Source: Pedosphaera sp. (lineage in GTDB: Bacteria > Verrucomicrobiota > Verrucomicrobiae > Limisphaerales > Pedosphaeraceae). From it: a stretch of DNA of 8,521 nt. Made by a program: the position numbers and the translations under genes. The stretch spans positions 1 to 8,521 of the forward strand of contig JAQGPB010000295.1 in the NCBI GenBank assembly GCA_028293265.1, in the 5' to 3' direction. The notes under the pieces were generated by a model, which worked only from the letters and a program-made list of their open reading frames with translations, did no database searches and was not told the origin of the DNA. Positions 1-6,005 of the stretch are shown in pieces (the stretch's first letter is position 1; every line of letters starts with the position of its first letter).

Positions 1-1
1 A

Positions 2-2251
2 GGAAACGGCGGCGCAGGCGGGACAGGTGGAAACAGCAGCACCCAGGCGGGCAACGGCGGCAGCGGCGGGAATGGCGGAACGGCTTTGGGCGGGGCGATA
101 TACAATTTCAACACCTTGCTGCTGAGCAATTGCACGTTTGCCGGAAACAGCGCCATCGGCGGCAACGGCGGCGCGGGCGGCACGAACGGGACCGGGCCAT
201 TTTCCTATACCGGCGCGGGCGGCACCGGCGGACTGGCCGAAGGCGCGGCGCTTTATAATGCCGCCAATGCGAACGTCACGATTTTGGCCTGCTCTTTTCT
301 CGACAATTTTACCCAGGGTGGAAACAGCCAGGCGGCGTCCGGCGCTCCCAACAGCAGTGGCGGCGGCCAGACCGGTCCCGCAGGCGCGGCGGCGCGTGGC
401 GGGAGTATTTTCAATGCCAGTTCAAATATCATCGTCAACTGCACCTTTTTTGCGAACCTGGCCGTCGGCGGCAATGGGGGCAACGGCGGCAACGCCGGCT
501 CCAGCGGATATTCCGGCACCGGCGGCAATGGCGGGAATGCTCTCGGCGGCAGCTTGTATAATGAAAGCACCGGATTTGTGGCGGTGACAAACTGCACGTT
601 TGACGGCGGGGAGGTTTTCGGCGGCACCAACGGATTGAACGGGACGGGTTCGTTCAGCCATGGGACCGGCGCCCTGGGCTCGAGCCTGGGCGCGAACATC
701 TTCAACAATAGCGGAGTATTTCAGCTCAAGAATTCCATCCTCGCATACCCAACCAACGGCCTGAATGCGTCCGGCACGATTACCGACAAGGGATACAACT
801 TCAGTTCGGATGCCACGCCCACATTATCACCAAGCACGAACAATAATGTGAACCCTCTCCTGGGCGCGCTGGCGGCCAACGGCGGACCAACCGAGACCAT
901 CGCCATCGCGGGCAACAGCCCTGCCAGGGACGCAATTTTTGATGCCAGCGCGCCGGCGTTTGACCAGCGCGGGGTGGGGCGACCCATCGGGCCGCGCAGT
1001 GACATTGGCGCTTTTGAATTTGGAACCCCGCAATATGCAATCAACGGGCAGGTGGGAACCGCGACGGCCGGCATCGTGGTTTTTGCGGTCGGAACCAACG
1101 GCAATCATTCGACGGTGACGGATGCTGGTGGAAATTACAGCTTTGCCAATCTCTCGGCGGGGACTTACACCATCACCCCTTCGACAACCAACGGGTTCAC
1201 GTTCACTCCAGTCAACCAGACCATCATTGTGCCGCCGAGCACGAACGGGGTGAATTTTTCCTCCGTCGCGTCCTACAATGTTGCCGGCATCATTTCTTTT
1301 GCCACCACCCCCGTGACGGTGAACATTTACACTACGACCAACGGCAACACCACCTTTTTCACCCAGGTGTCGTCCGCCGCCTCGACCGGGCTTTATACTT
1401 TCACCAACGTGCCGGGGGGCAATTACACCATCGTCCCGCAAAGCCCGCTTTTTGCGTTTGTGCCGGCGAGCATTTCGCTGACGCTGCCGCCGTCGAATAC
1501 GAATGAGAATTTCAACGCGGTGCCGCCCACTTACACCGTGAGCGGTCAGGTCTCCAATGTGCATTCGGCGATCACGCTCACGGACACGCTCGGCACCACC
1601 ACGAACGTCTTTTCCTCAACGTTGTCCGACACCAACGGCAATTATACTTTTGCAAACCTGCCGGCCAGCACCTTTGCCATCACGCCGCAGCCGACGAATG
1701 GCTACACCTACACTCCCACCAGTCTTTCTGTCACGGTGCCGCCGAGCACGAACGCGCAGAATTTCAGCGCGTCGCAGGCGCCTGTTTCCAGCGTGAGCGG
1801 CCAGGTTGCCAATCTTCGGCAGGTGGTCGGCATCATGGCGGTGTCTGGTTCGGGAACGAACACGGTGTCCACGGATGCCGGCGGAAATTACTCTTTTGCG
1901 AGTTTGCCGGCGGGTTCCTATACCATCGCGCCGCAGGCCGTGAGTGGTCTGACGTTCAGCCCGTCAAGCATCAGCGTCGCCGTGCCGCCGGCGGCGGCGG
2001 GCAAAAATTTTGCGGTCATGACGGCGACGCATTCCGCCATCGGCAACGCCCATTTTGCCGGCAACAATTTCAGCTTCACCATCTCCGGCACCCCCAACGT
2101 GGTCTATCGCATCCAGGTGGCGACGAACCTGACTTCGGGCGTTTGGGTGGACATCGGCACCAACACGGCGGCAGCGAATGGAACGATCTCCGTGACCAAC
2201 AACAGCGCGGCGAGTTCTGCGGAGCTTTACTATCGGGCGGTCACTCCCTGA
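2..2251 (+). CDS. Large secreted Gly-rich beta-helix / choice-of-anchor Q / carboxypeptidase-like repeat protein, 5'-truncated by the window
   Basis: The reading frame is open from base 2 to the TGA at 2249-2251 (749 residues), with no start needed inside, so the true start and any signal peptide lie upstream; the TTG at 86 is probably internal. Residues 1-243 are Gly/Asn-rich with recurring GGAIYN and NCTF blocks, as in parallel beta-helix proteins. Residues 244-340 match the choice-of-anchor Q pattern (NPLLGALAANGGPTET, then SPARDA, DQRGVGRP, DIGAFEF). Four repeats of 80-85 residues follow, from about 344, 424, 509 and 594, each with G-x-Y-x-F and an AG-x-Y-x-I core typical of carboxypeptidase-regulatory/Cna-B-like domains. 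Residues 675-749 form a C-terminal module (NFSFTISGTP, RIQVATNL, YYRAV) of a kind frequent in secreted Verrucomicrobiota proteins. It is likely extracellular or surface-bound. No catalytic motif, sortase signal or PEP-CTERM tail is visible. Its ligand and role are unknown. Confidence 0.85.
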   Translation, partial: GNGGAGGTGGNSSTQAGNGGSGGNGGTALGGAIYNFNTLLLSNCTFAGNSAIGGNGGAGGTNGTGPFSYTGAGGTGGLAEGAALYNAANANVTILACSFLDNFTQGGNSQAASGAPNSSGGGQTGPAGAAARGGSIFNASSNIIVNCTFFANLAVGGNGGNGGNAGSSGYSGTGGNGGNALGGSLYNESTGFVAVTNCTFDGGEVFGGTNGLNGTGSFSHGTGALGSSLGANIFNNSGVFQLKNSILAYPTNGLNASGTITDKGYNFSSDATPTLSPSTNNNVNPLLGALAANGGPTETIAIAGNSPARDAIFDASAPAFDQRGVGRPIGPRSDIGAFEFGTPQYAINGQVGTATAGIVVFAVGTNGNHSTVTDAGGNYSFANLSAGTYTITPSTTNGFTFTPVNQTIIVPPSTNGVNFSSVASYNVAGIISFATTPVTVNIYTTTNGNTTFFTQVSSAASTGLYTFTNVPGGNYTIVPQSPLFAFVPASISLTLPPSNTNENFNAVPPTYTVSGQVSNVHSAITLTDTLGTTTNVFSSTLSDTNGNYTFANLPASTFAITPQPTNGYTYTPTSLSVTVPPSTNAQNFSASQAPVSSVSGQVANLRQVVGIMAVSGSGTNTVSTDAGGNYSFASLPAGSYTIAPQAVSGLTFSPSSISVAVPPAAAGKNFAVMTATHSAIGNAHFAGNNFSFTISGTPNVVYRIQVATNLTSGVWVDIGTNTAAANGTISVTNNSAASSAELYYRAVTP
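1031..2020 (+). repeat. Four tandem carboxypeptidase-like/Cna-B-like domain repeats
   Basis: Inside the large protein, four units start near 1031, 1271, 1526 and 1781. Each runs from a GQV or GII strand, through GNYSFANL-type blocks, to a VPPSTN-type spacer ending in NF. Repeats 1 and 3 also share an exact 19-base stretch (1229-1247 and 1736-1754, covering VPPSTN), which suggests fairly recent duplication or conversion at DNA level. Repeat 2 is the most divergent. Confidence 0.7.
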
Positions 2252-2262
2252 CGCATCAACAA

Positions 2263-2301
2263 TGAGGTGGGGCTGCCGCAAACCGGCTTGCGCCCGCCTC
2301 A
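2263..2301. terminator. Possible bidirectional hairpin between convergent genes
   Basis: TGAGGTGGG (2263-2271) pairs with CCCGCCTCA (2293-2301) in a nine-pair stem with one G-U pair. The loop itself holds short GC-rich complementary segments. It lies between the stop of the secreted-protein gene and the stop of ilvC on the other strand, where a shared terminator would be expected. There is no clear T-run on either side, so this is a structural guess rather than a canonical intrinsic terminator. Confidence 0.35.
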
Positions 2302-2312
2302 CCGCGTAGCTG

Positions 2313-3338
2313 TTAGTAGGCGGCTTGCACGCCCTTGACGGAGCGTTTCTTCATCCAGGGCATCAGGCCGCGGAGGCGTTCGCCGGTTTTTTCGATGGAG
2401 TGCTGCTCGCCTTTTTTGAGGAGGGCGTTGTATTTTTTGTAGCCGCCCTTGTATTCGGCGACCCAGCCTTTGGCGAACTTGCCGGATTGAATGTCCTTCA
2501 ACGCCGTCTTCATCCGCTTTTTCACGCTGGCATCAATGATCTTCGGGCCGACGCTGACGTCGCCCCACTTGGCGGTTTCGGAGATCGAAAAGCGCATGCC
2601 GCTGATGCCGGCCTCGTTCATCAAGTCCACGATCAACTTCAGTTCGTGCAGGCATTCGAAGTAGGCCATCTCGGGCTGGTAACCGGCCTCGACCAGCACC
2701 TCGAAACCGGCCTGCACGAGCGCGCTCGCGCCGCCGCACAACACGGTTTGTTCGCCGAAAAGATCCGTTTCGGTTTCTTCCTTGAACGTGGTTTCAATCA
2801 CACCGGCGCGGGTGCCGCCGATGCCCTTGGCCCAGGCCAGCGCGATTTTTTTGGCGTCCTTGCCGGGATTCTGGTAAACGGCGATCAAGGCGGGCACGCC
2901 CTTGCCTTCGGTGAATTGACGGCGGACGATGTGTCCCGGTCCCTTGGGCGCGACGAGGATGACGTTCACGTTTTTGGGCGGCACGACGGTTTTGAAATGG
3001 ATGGCGAACCCGTGCGAGAACAACAGCGTCTTGCCTTTGGTGAGGTTCGGCTCGATGTCCTTTTCGTAAGCGGCGGGTTGCTTGGTGTCCGGCAAGGCGA
3101 CAAAGATGACGTCTGCGCGGCGCACGGCCTCGGCGGTGGTGTACACCTCGAACCCGCGTTCCTTCGCGACGGCGATGGACTTGCTGCCCTCGTAGAGTCC
3201 GATGATGACGTTGAGGCCGCTCTCCTTGAGGTTCAGTGCGTGGGCATGGCCCTGGGAGCCGAAGCCGAGGACAGCGAGGGTTTTGTTTTTCAGCACGCTC
3301 AGGTCAGCGTCTTTGTCGGAATATACTTTTGCAGGCAT
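2313..3338 (-). CDS. ilvC: Ketol-acid reductoisomerase (acetohydroxyacid isomeroreductase), class I
   Basis: This 341-residue cytoplasmic enzyme catalyses the Mg-dependent isomerisation and NAD(P)H-dependent reduction of 2-acetolactate or 2-aceto-2-hydroxybutyrate, the second common step to valine, leucine and isoleucine. The length fits the short class I family. The Rossmann motif GFGSQG is at 25-30, the catalytic-region FSHGF has His109, and PKGPGH is at 131-136. Metal and substrate residues are seen in ETDLFGEQ (Asp192, Glu196), FECLHE (Glu228, Glu232) and SISETA (Ser253). The cofactor loop reads GLYEGSKS (47-54), with Tyr49 where many NADPH enzymes carry Arg. The ATG at 3338 gives the expected MPAKVY-type N terminus, but no good Shine-Dalgarno precedes it. 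The gene follows ilvN after 41 bases, so the two probably share a transcript. Confidence 0.97.
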   Translation of the reverse strand: MPAKVYSDKDADLSVLKNKTLAVLGFGSQGHAHALNLKESGLNVIIGLYEGSKSIAVAKERGFEVYTTAEAVRRADVIFVALPDTKQPAAYEKDIEPNLTKGKTLLFSHGFAIHFKTVVPPKNVNVILVAPKGPGHIVRRQFTEGKGVPALIAVYQNPGKDAKKIALAWAKGIGGTRAGVIETTFKEETETDLFGEQTVLCGGASALVQAGFEVLVEAGYQPEMAYFECLHELKLIVDLMNEAGISGMRFSISETAKWGDVSVGPKIIDASVKKRMKTALKDIQSGKFAKGWVAEYKGGYKKYNALLKKGEQHSIEKTGERLRGLMPWMKKRSVKGVQAAY

Positions 3339-3379
3339 TTATTTATGGGAGGGTTTTGAGTTAAATTACAGATTGTAAA

Positions 3380-3856
3380 TCAAGCTTTGCGCGGCAGCGC
3401 CACCTTGCCGGTGCGGGTCAGGGCGAGCACGCCGAAGGTTTTCATCAGGCCGAGAAATTTTTCGACCTTGCTTTCGTTGCCGGTGATTTCGATGGTCAGG
3501 CTCTTGGGCTGGACGTCCACGATTTTGGCGCGGAAAATGTCGGTGATCTGCATGACCTCGGCGCGGGACTTGGAATCCACGGAGACTTTGACCAGCACCA
3601 GTTCGCGGTCAATGTATTCATCCTGCCGGAAATCCTGGACGTGGATGACGTTCACCAGCTTTTCAAGCTGCTTGACGATCTGGTCGAGCGTGGCGTCGTC
3701 GCCGCGGGTGACGATGGTCATGCGCGAGGTGGCGGGATCTTCGGTCGGGCCGACATTGAGGGTGTCAATGTTGTAACCGCGGCCGCTGAACAACCCGGCG
3801 ACGCGCGTGAGCACGCCGAACTTGTTTTCCACCAACACAGATATTGTATGTCTCAT
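3380..3856 (-). CDS. ilvN: Acetolactate synthase small (regulatory) subunit
   Basis: This 158-residue protein is the regulatory subunit that activates the acetolactate synthase catalytic subunit and gives valine feedback inhibition. It begins MRHTISVLVENKFGVLTRVA, the typical N-terminal ACT domain (residues 2-75), with GLFSGRGYNIDTLNVG and a TSRMTIVT strand. The C-terminal domain (about 80-158) holds YIDRELVLVKV, DIFRAKIVDV and the closing FGVLALTRTGKVAL. I chose the ATG at 3856. A TTG at 3895 would add 13 residues (MLAFPPPNRFRAI) that are not part of the family N terminus. The Shine-Dalgarno sequence is weak. In many bacteria the order is ilvB-ilvN-ilvC; here ilvN is first and no ilvB lies upstream in the window. 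Confidence 0.95.
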   Translation of the reverse strand: MRHTISVLVENKFGVLTRVAGLFSGRGYNIDTLNVGPTEDPATSRMTIVTRGDDATLDQIVKQLEKLVNVIHVQDFRQDEYIDRELVLVKVSVDSKSRAEVMQITDIFRAKIVDVQPKSLTIEITGNESKVEKFLGLMKTFGVLALTRTGKVALPRKA

Positions 3857-3885
3857 AATGGCCCGAAACCGGTTCGGGGGTGGAA

Positions 3886-3914
3886 AAGCTAGCAACGAGG
3901 CCGGGTGCGGTCAA
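3886..3914 (-). promoter_or_regulatory. Candidate sigma-70-type promoter for ilvN-ilvC
   Basis: Read on the minus strand, TTGACC (3914-3909) is followed after 17 bases by TAGCTT (3891-3886), about 30 bases before the ilvN ATG. The -35 is good; the -10 matches consensus at only three of six positions. The position is right for an ilvNC promoter. I saw no leader peptide, T-box or attenuator in the short region between it and the gene. Confidence 0.3.
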
Positions 3915-4013
3915 TTTGCAATTTTGGAGGGCAAACGCCTTAACGCTGCCGAGCCAGAGGCTCGACGCTACACGCGGGCGACGGGTGGTTCTTTGGGGCG
4001 GGCGCGGAATCAA

Positions 4014-4043
4014 ATTTAGCGAGATTTAGCGAGATTTAGCGAG
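4014..4043. repeat. Decamer tandem repeat, three perfect copies (atttagcgag)
   Basis: ATTTAGCGAG occurs three times head to tail at 4014-4023, 4024-4033 and 4034-4043 with no mismatch. It is one of three separate arrays in this gap that each have three copies of a ten-base unit, although the unit sequences are unrelated. Confidence 0.95.
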
Positions 4044-4058
4044 AAACTCCGCGCGGAA

Positions 4059-4110
4059 ATGGTCGAGGGCTGAAAATGGTTGAGAGTTGATGGTTGAGGG
4101 TTGATGGTGG
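4059..4110. repeat. Degenerate heptamer (14-base) tandem repeat, ATGGTTG-type
   Basis: Units ATGGTTG and AGNGTTG alternate: atggtcg agggctg, a three-base interruption, then atggttg agagttg atggttg agggttg atggtgg. The best copies are 4076-4089 and 4090-4103, which differ at one position. It resembles heptanucleotide short tandem repeats seen in other bacterial intergenic regions. Confidence 0.8.
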
Positions 4111-4169
4111 GACGGGCCGGGTGAACCGCCTCTTTGGAGCACCGGCCAATGATATTTTTCTCAAATTAA

Positions 4170-4199
4170 GCCCGAATAGGCCCGAATAAGCCCGAATAG
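4170..4199. repeat. Decamer tandem repeat, three copies (gcccgaatag)
   Basis: GCCCGAATAG, GCCCGAATAA and GCCCGAATAG lie head to tail at 4170-4179, 4180-4189 and 4190-4199, with only the last base of the middle copy differing. A further C follows, so a fourth copy stops after GCC. Confidence 0.95.
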
Positions 4200-4279
4200 C
4201 CTGTACAAAACCAAAATGTGTACGGGCTTTTTGGGGGACTGCCCGGCTTTGGGCACGCCACATAAATTTTTTTATTTAT

Positions 4280-4309
4280 GCGGAAAAAGGCGGAAAAAGG
4301 CGGAAAAAA
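4280..4309. repeat. Decamer tandem repeat, three copies (gcggaaaaag), A-tracts in helical phase
   Basis: GCGGAAAAAG at 4280-4289 and 4290-4299 and GCGGAAAAAA at 4300-4309 lie head to tail. Runs of five or more A recur about every ten bases, a pattern expected to bend DNA. An AT-rich stretch (cataaatttttttattta) lies just before. Confidence 0.95.
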
Positions 4310-4559
4310 GCGGGTACGGGGCGCGCTGGCGTGAACTTTGGCTCTTTCCTGCCAGGATGATGATTCGCGGGGCTTCATTTTGCGACCGACAACCCGCTGC
4401 CAGATGTCAAAGATCAATGACTTTCTCCTCCAGCACTGCCAATCCTGACCGGCAGGATGGTAGGCGGAAGGAGGGGCTTTATTCAAGAAGTTTCGGGCTT
4501 TTTGGGTTGCCAAAACATGAAAACCAGGCTTGCCTGCGTTTTTGAAAAAGATTAAAAAT

Positions 4560-4599
4560 GCAAAATAGTTGTCCTGATGCCGTTTGGCCATTCGTTGTA
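4560..4599 (+). promoter_or_regulatory. ECF-sigma-like promoter, copy 1 (upstream of VOC gene)
   Basis: TGTCCTGAT (4570-4578) and TTCGTTGTA (4591-4599) are separated by 12 bases, giving 17 bases between a TGTCCT -35 and a CGTT -10, a spacing usual for ECF sigma factors. The same element occurs before the YCII gene at 5033-5072 with 32 of 40 bases identical and no gaps, including an upstream GCAAAATA block. The start codon at 4652 would leave a leader of about 45 bases. The function is inferred from this repetition and spacing. Confidence 0.5.
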
Positions 4600-4651
4600 G
4601 CTTTGAACGGACAATAAAATCATCAATCAAGAATCAAGACAAAGGCACTCT

Positions 4652-5041
4652 ATGAGCAAATCGAAGAAAACCACGCCGGCAAACATCATCTGGTTCGAAA
4701 TCCCGGCGGACAGCCTCGAACGCGCGAAAAAGTTCTACGGCGCGTTGTTCGGCTGGAAGATCAATGCCTTTCCCGGAATGACGGATTACCTGCATATTGA
4801 CACCGGCGGCGGCGATGACACGCCCGACGGCGGGATGATGCCGCGCAAGCATCCGACGCAAACGATAACCAACTACGTCCGTGTGGCTTCGGTGACCAAA
4901 TCCATGGCGAAGGTCAAGAAACTCGGCGGCGAGGTCTGCATGCCCAAGACGGCGGTGCCGCAAATGGGGTATTTCGCAATTTGCAAGGACACGGAGAACA
5001 ACTCGTTTGCCCTCTGGGAAGTCAACGACAAGGCAAAATAA
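4652..5041 (+). CDS. VOC family (glyoxalase/bleomycin resistance-like) protein
   Basis: This 129-residue soluble protein has a single vicinal-oxygen-chelate module. The sequence shows NIIWFEIPADSLERAKKFY (11-29) and LFGWK (32-36), the usual first strand and helix, then NYVRVASV (74-81), LGGEV (91-95) and a closing FAICKDTENNSFALWEV (108-124). Glu123 stands at the usual metal-ligand position near the C terminus, but position 14, often a metal-binding His, is Trp, so classical metal chemistry is uncertain. Such proteins dimerise and act in aldehyde detoxification, antibiotic sequestration or ring cleavage; the substrate here cannot be read from sequence. The ATG at 4652 is preceded by AAAGG at 4640-4644. 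Its stop overlaps the promoter-like element of the next gene. Confidence 0.88.
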   Translation: MSKSKKTTPANIIWFEIPADSLERAKKFYGALFGWKINAFPGMTDYLHIDTGGGDDTPDGGMMPRKHPTQTITNYVRVASVTKSMAKVKKLGGEVCMPKTAVPQMGYFAICKDTENNSFALWEVNDKAK

Positions 5042-5072
5042 TTGTCCTGATTCGATTCGCCCGTTCGTCGTA
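5033..5072 (+). promoter_or_regulatory. ECF-sigma-like promoter, copy 2 (upstream of YCII gene)
   Basis: GCAAAATAATTGTCCTGAT (5033-5051) and TTCGTCGTA (5064-5072) repeat the element at 4560-4599 at a constant offset of 473 bases. The first bases overlap the last codons and stop of the VOC gene. CGTC at the -10 position, 17 bases after TGTCCT, matches the general ECF pattern. Past the -10, both copies share TTGA, CGG and CAA blocks, so the duplicated stretch may run to about 5085. Confidence 0.5.
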
Positions 5073-5110
5073 TTATTGACGGGCAAATTTTGCAACCAAA
5101 TATAAATATT

Positions 5111-5515
5111 ATGAGCAAAGAAACACAAAATGGCTACATGCTGATTTTTCGCGGAACTGACTGGTACAAAGGTCTTTCGCCGGAGCAAATGCAACAGGTC
5201 GCCGACCAGTGGATGGCCTGGTTCAAGCGGTTGACCGACCAGGGCAAGGTGATCGCGGGAAACCCGCTGGAAGCCGAAGGCAAGATTGTCTCGGGCAAAA
5301 ACGGGCGGGTGGTGGCGGATGGTCCGTTTGCTGAATCCAAGGAAACCATCGGCGGTTATTTTCTGCTCAAGGTCGGCTCGATGGACGAAGCGCTGGCCAT
5401 CGCGAAGGAATGTCCGGGATTGTCCTATGGCATCCGGGTGGAAGTGCGCCCTGTGGCGGCGGAATGTCCCATCGCCGAAGTCATTCGGTCCGAAGCGCAA
5501 CTGGCGAAGGTCTGA
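5111..5515 (+). CDS. YCII-related (DGPF domain) protein
   Basis: This 134-residue protein has the YCII/DGPF fold, a ferredoxin-like dimeric alpha+beta barrel. The signature VVADGPFAESKETIGGYFLL spans residues 67-86 (DGPFAE at 70-75); an N-terminal strand YMLIFRG (9-15) and helix PEQMQQVADQWMAWFKRL (24-41) precede it, and IRVEVRPV (108-115) is a later strand. In many bacteria DGPF proteins are encoded beside, and controlled by, ECF sigma factors of the ECF42 type; their biochemical activity is unsettled. I chose the ATG at 5111 because family members start at about MSKE-YM; a TTG at 5090 would add seven residues. No Shine-Dalgarno is visible. An ECF-like promoter lies 39 bases before the start, and the DUF1428 gene follows after 30 bases. 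Confidence 0.9.
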   Translation: MSKETQNGYMLIFRGTDWYKGLSPEQMQQVADQWMAWFKRLTDQGKVIAGNPLEAEGKIVSGKNGRVVADGPFAESKETIGGYFLLKVGSMDEALAIAKECPGLSYGIRVEVRPVAAECPIAEVIRSEAQLAKV

Positions 5516-5545
5516 ACGACTCCACACCAAACCAAGAAAATTCGC

Positions 5546-5908
5546 ATGGCGCACTATATTGATGGCTTCGTTCTCCCCGTTCCAAAGAAAAACATTGCCG
5601 CCTACCGTCGCCTGGCGCAGCGGGCGAGCAAGATCTGGCGCGAGCATGGCGCGCTCGAATACCGCGAGTGCGTCGGCGACGACCTTGATGTGAAGTTCGG
5701 TGTTCCCTTCCCGCGCGGAATCAAAGCCAAGCCGGAGGAGACCGTAGTATTCGCGTGGATTGTTTACAAGTCGCGCGGGCATCGCGACCGCGTCAATGCC
5801 AAGGTGATGAAAGACCCGCGCATTGCAAAGATGTGTGATCCAAAGGACATGCCGTTCGACTGCAAGCGCATGCTCTACGGCGGATTCAAGACGCTCGTTG
5901 AGGCATGA
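5546..5908 (+). CDS. DUF1428 family protein (YbaA-like)
   Basis: This 120-residue cytoplasmic protein matches the DUF1428 family, which includes E. coli YbaA and is about 117 residues long. The sequence shows [10 protein letters not shown] (4-13), [13 protein letters not shown] (34-46), FAWIVYKSR (69-77), DPRI (90-93) and the closing [13 protein letters not shown] (102-114). The fold is a dimeric alpha-beta barrel. No activity is established; members often occur with YCII, VOC and SRPBCC genes. It lies 30 bases after the YCII gene without a promoter of its own, so the two are probably one transcript. The start is the ATG at 5546. Confidence 0.93.
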   Translation: MAHYIDGFVLPVPKKNIAAYRRLAQRASKIWREHGALEYRECVGDDLDVKFGVPFPRGIKAKPEETVVFAWIVYKSRGHRDRVNAKVMKDPRIAKMCDPKDMPFDCKRMLYGGFKTLVEA

Positions 5909-6005
5909 GCGGCATGGCCCCAAAATAATGGGCGCCCAGGACACAATAAAAAAGAATCAGGACTGTTCGATCAACCCTCCAGTCCCCGAAATTAGAAAAA
6001 GACAG

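Larger units (their letters stand above)
3857..4651. other. Intergenic region of about 795 bases, repeat-rich, no credible gene
   Basis: The region separates the divergent ilvN and first VOC genes. Its left end would hold the ilvN promoter, its middle (4014-4309) four short tandem-repeat arrays, and its right end the ECF-like promoter at 4560-4599. Open frames here (for example minus 4166-4630 and plus 4216-4545) run through decamer repeats, whose period is not a multiple of three, and resemble no family I know. The stretch 4310-4559 holds only a few small inverted repeats, such as ATCCTG at 4442-4447 with CAGGAT at 4453-4458. I see no tRNA or structured RNA that I can name. Confidence 0.6.

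Noticed and set aside
2..720. GGN-rich DNA repeats as a CRISPR or satellite array
   Set aside because: The periodicity is that of Gly codons in an intact reading frame; there are no constant direct repeats with spacers.
827..1564. A 245-residue minus-strand frame inside the large secreted-protein gene
   Set aside because: It is Arg/His/Gly-rich low-complexity antisense of the repeat domains with no family resemblance.
2325..3359. A 344-residue plus-strand frame opposite ilvC
   Set aside because: It mirrors the strongly supported ilvC on the other strand; its His/Asp/Gly-rich composition is that of an antisense shadow.
3366..3378. TTACA-GAT-TGTAA small palindrome between ilvN and ilvC
   Set aside because: A five-pair stem in AT-rich DNA is too short to support an operator or terminator.
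4525..4543. CAGG-CTTG-CCTG followed by a short T-run as a terminator
   Set aside because: The stem is only four pairs and no plus-strand gene ends nearby.
4166..4630. A 154-residue minus-strand frame in the repeat-rich gap
   Set aside because: It runs through two decamer arrays and the promoter-like element, has no recognisable domain, and shares a QDNYFA stretch with another antisense frame only because the promoter element is duplicated.
4634..5944. A 436-residue open frame on the minus strand across the VOC, YCII and DUF1428 genes
   Set aside because: It is antisense to three recognisable genes, matches no family I know, and long antisense frames are common in GC-rich coding DNA.
5937..5990. 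Inverted resemblance of CAGGAC and AATCAGGACTG to the TGTCCTGAT promoter block
   Set aside because: It is on the opposite strand, lacks the second block, and does not face a credible minus-strand gene.
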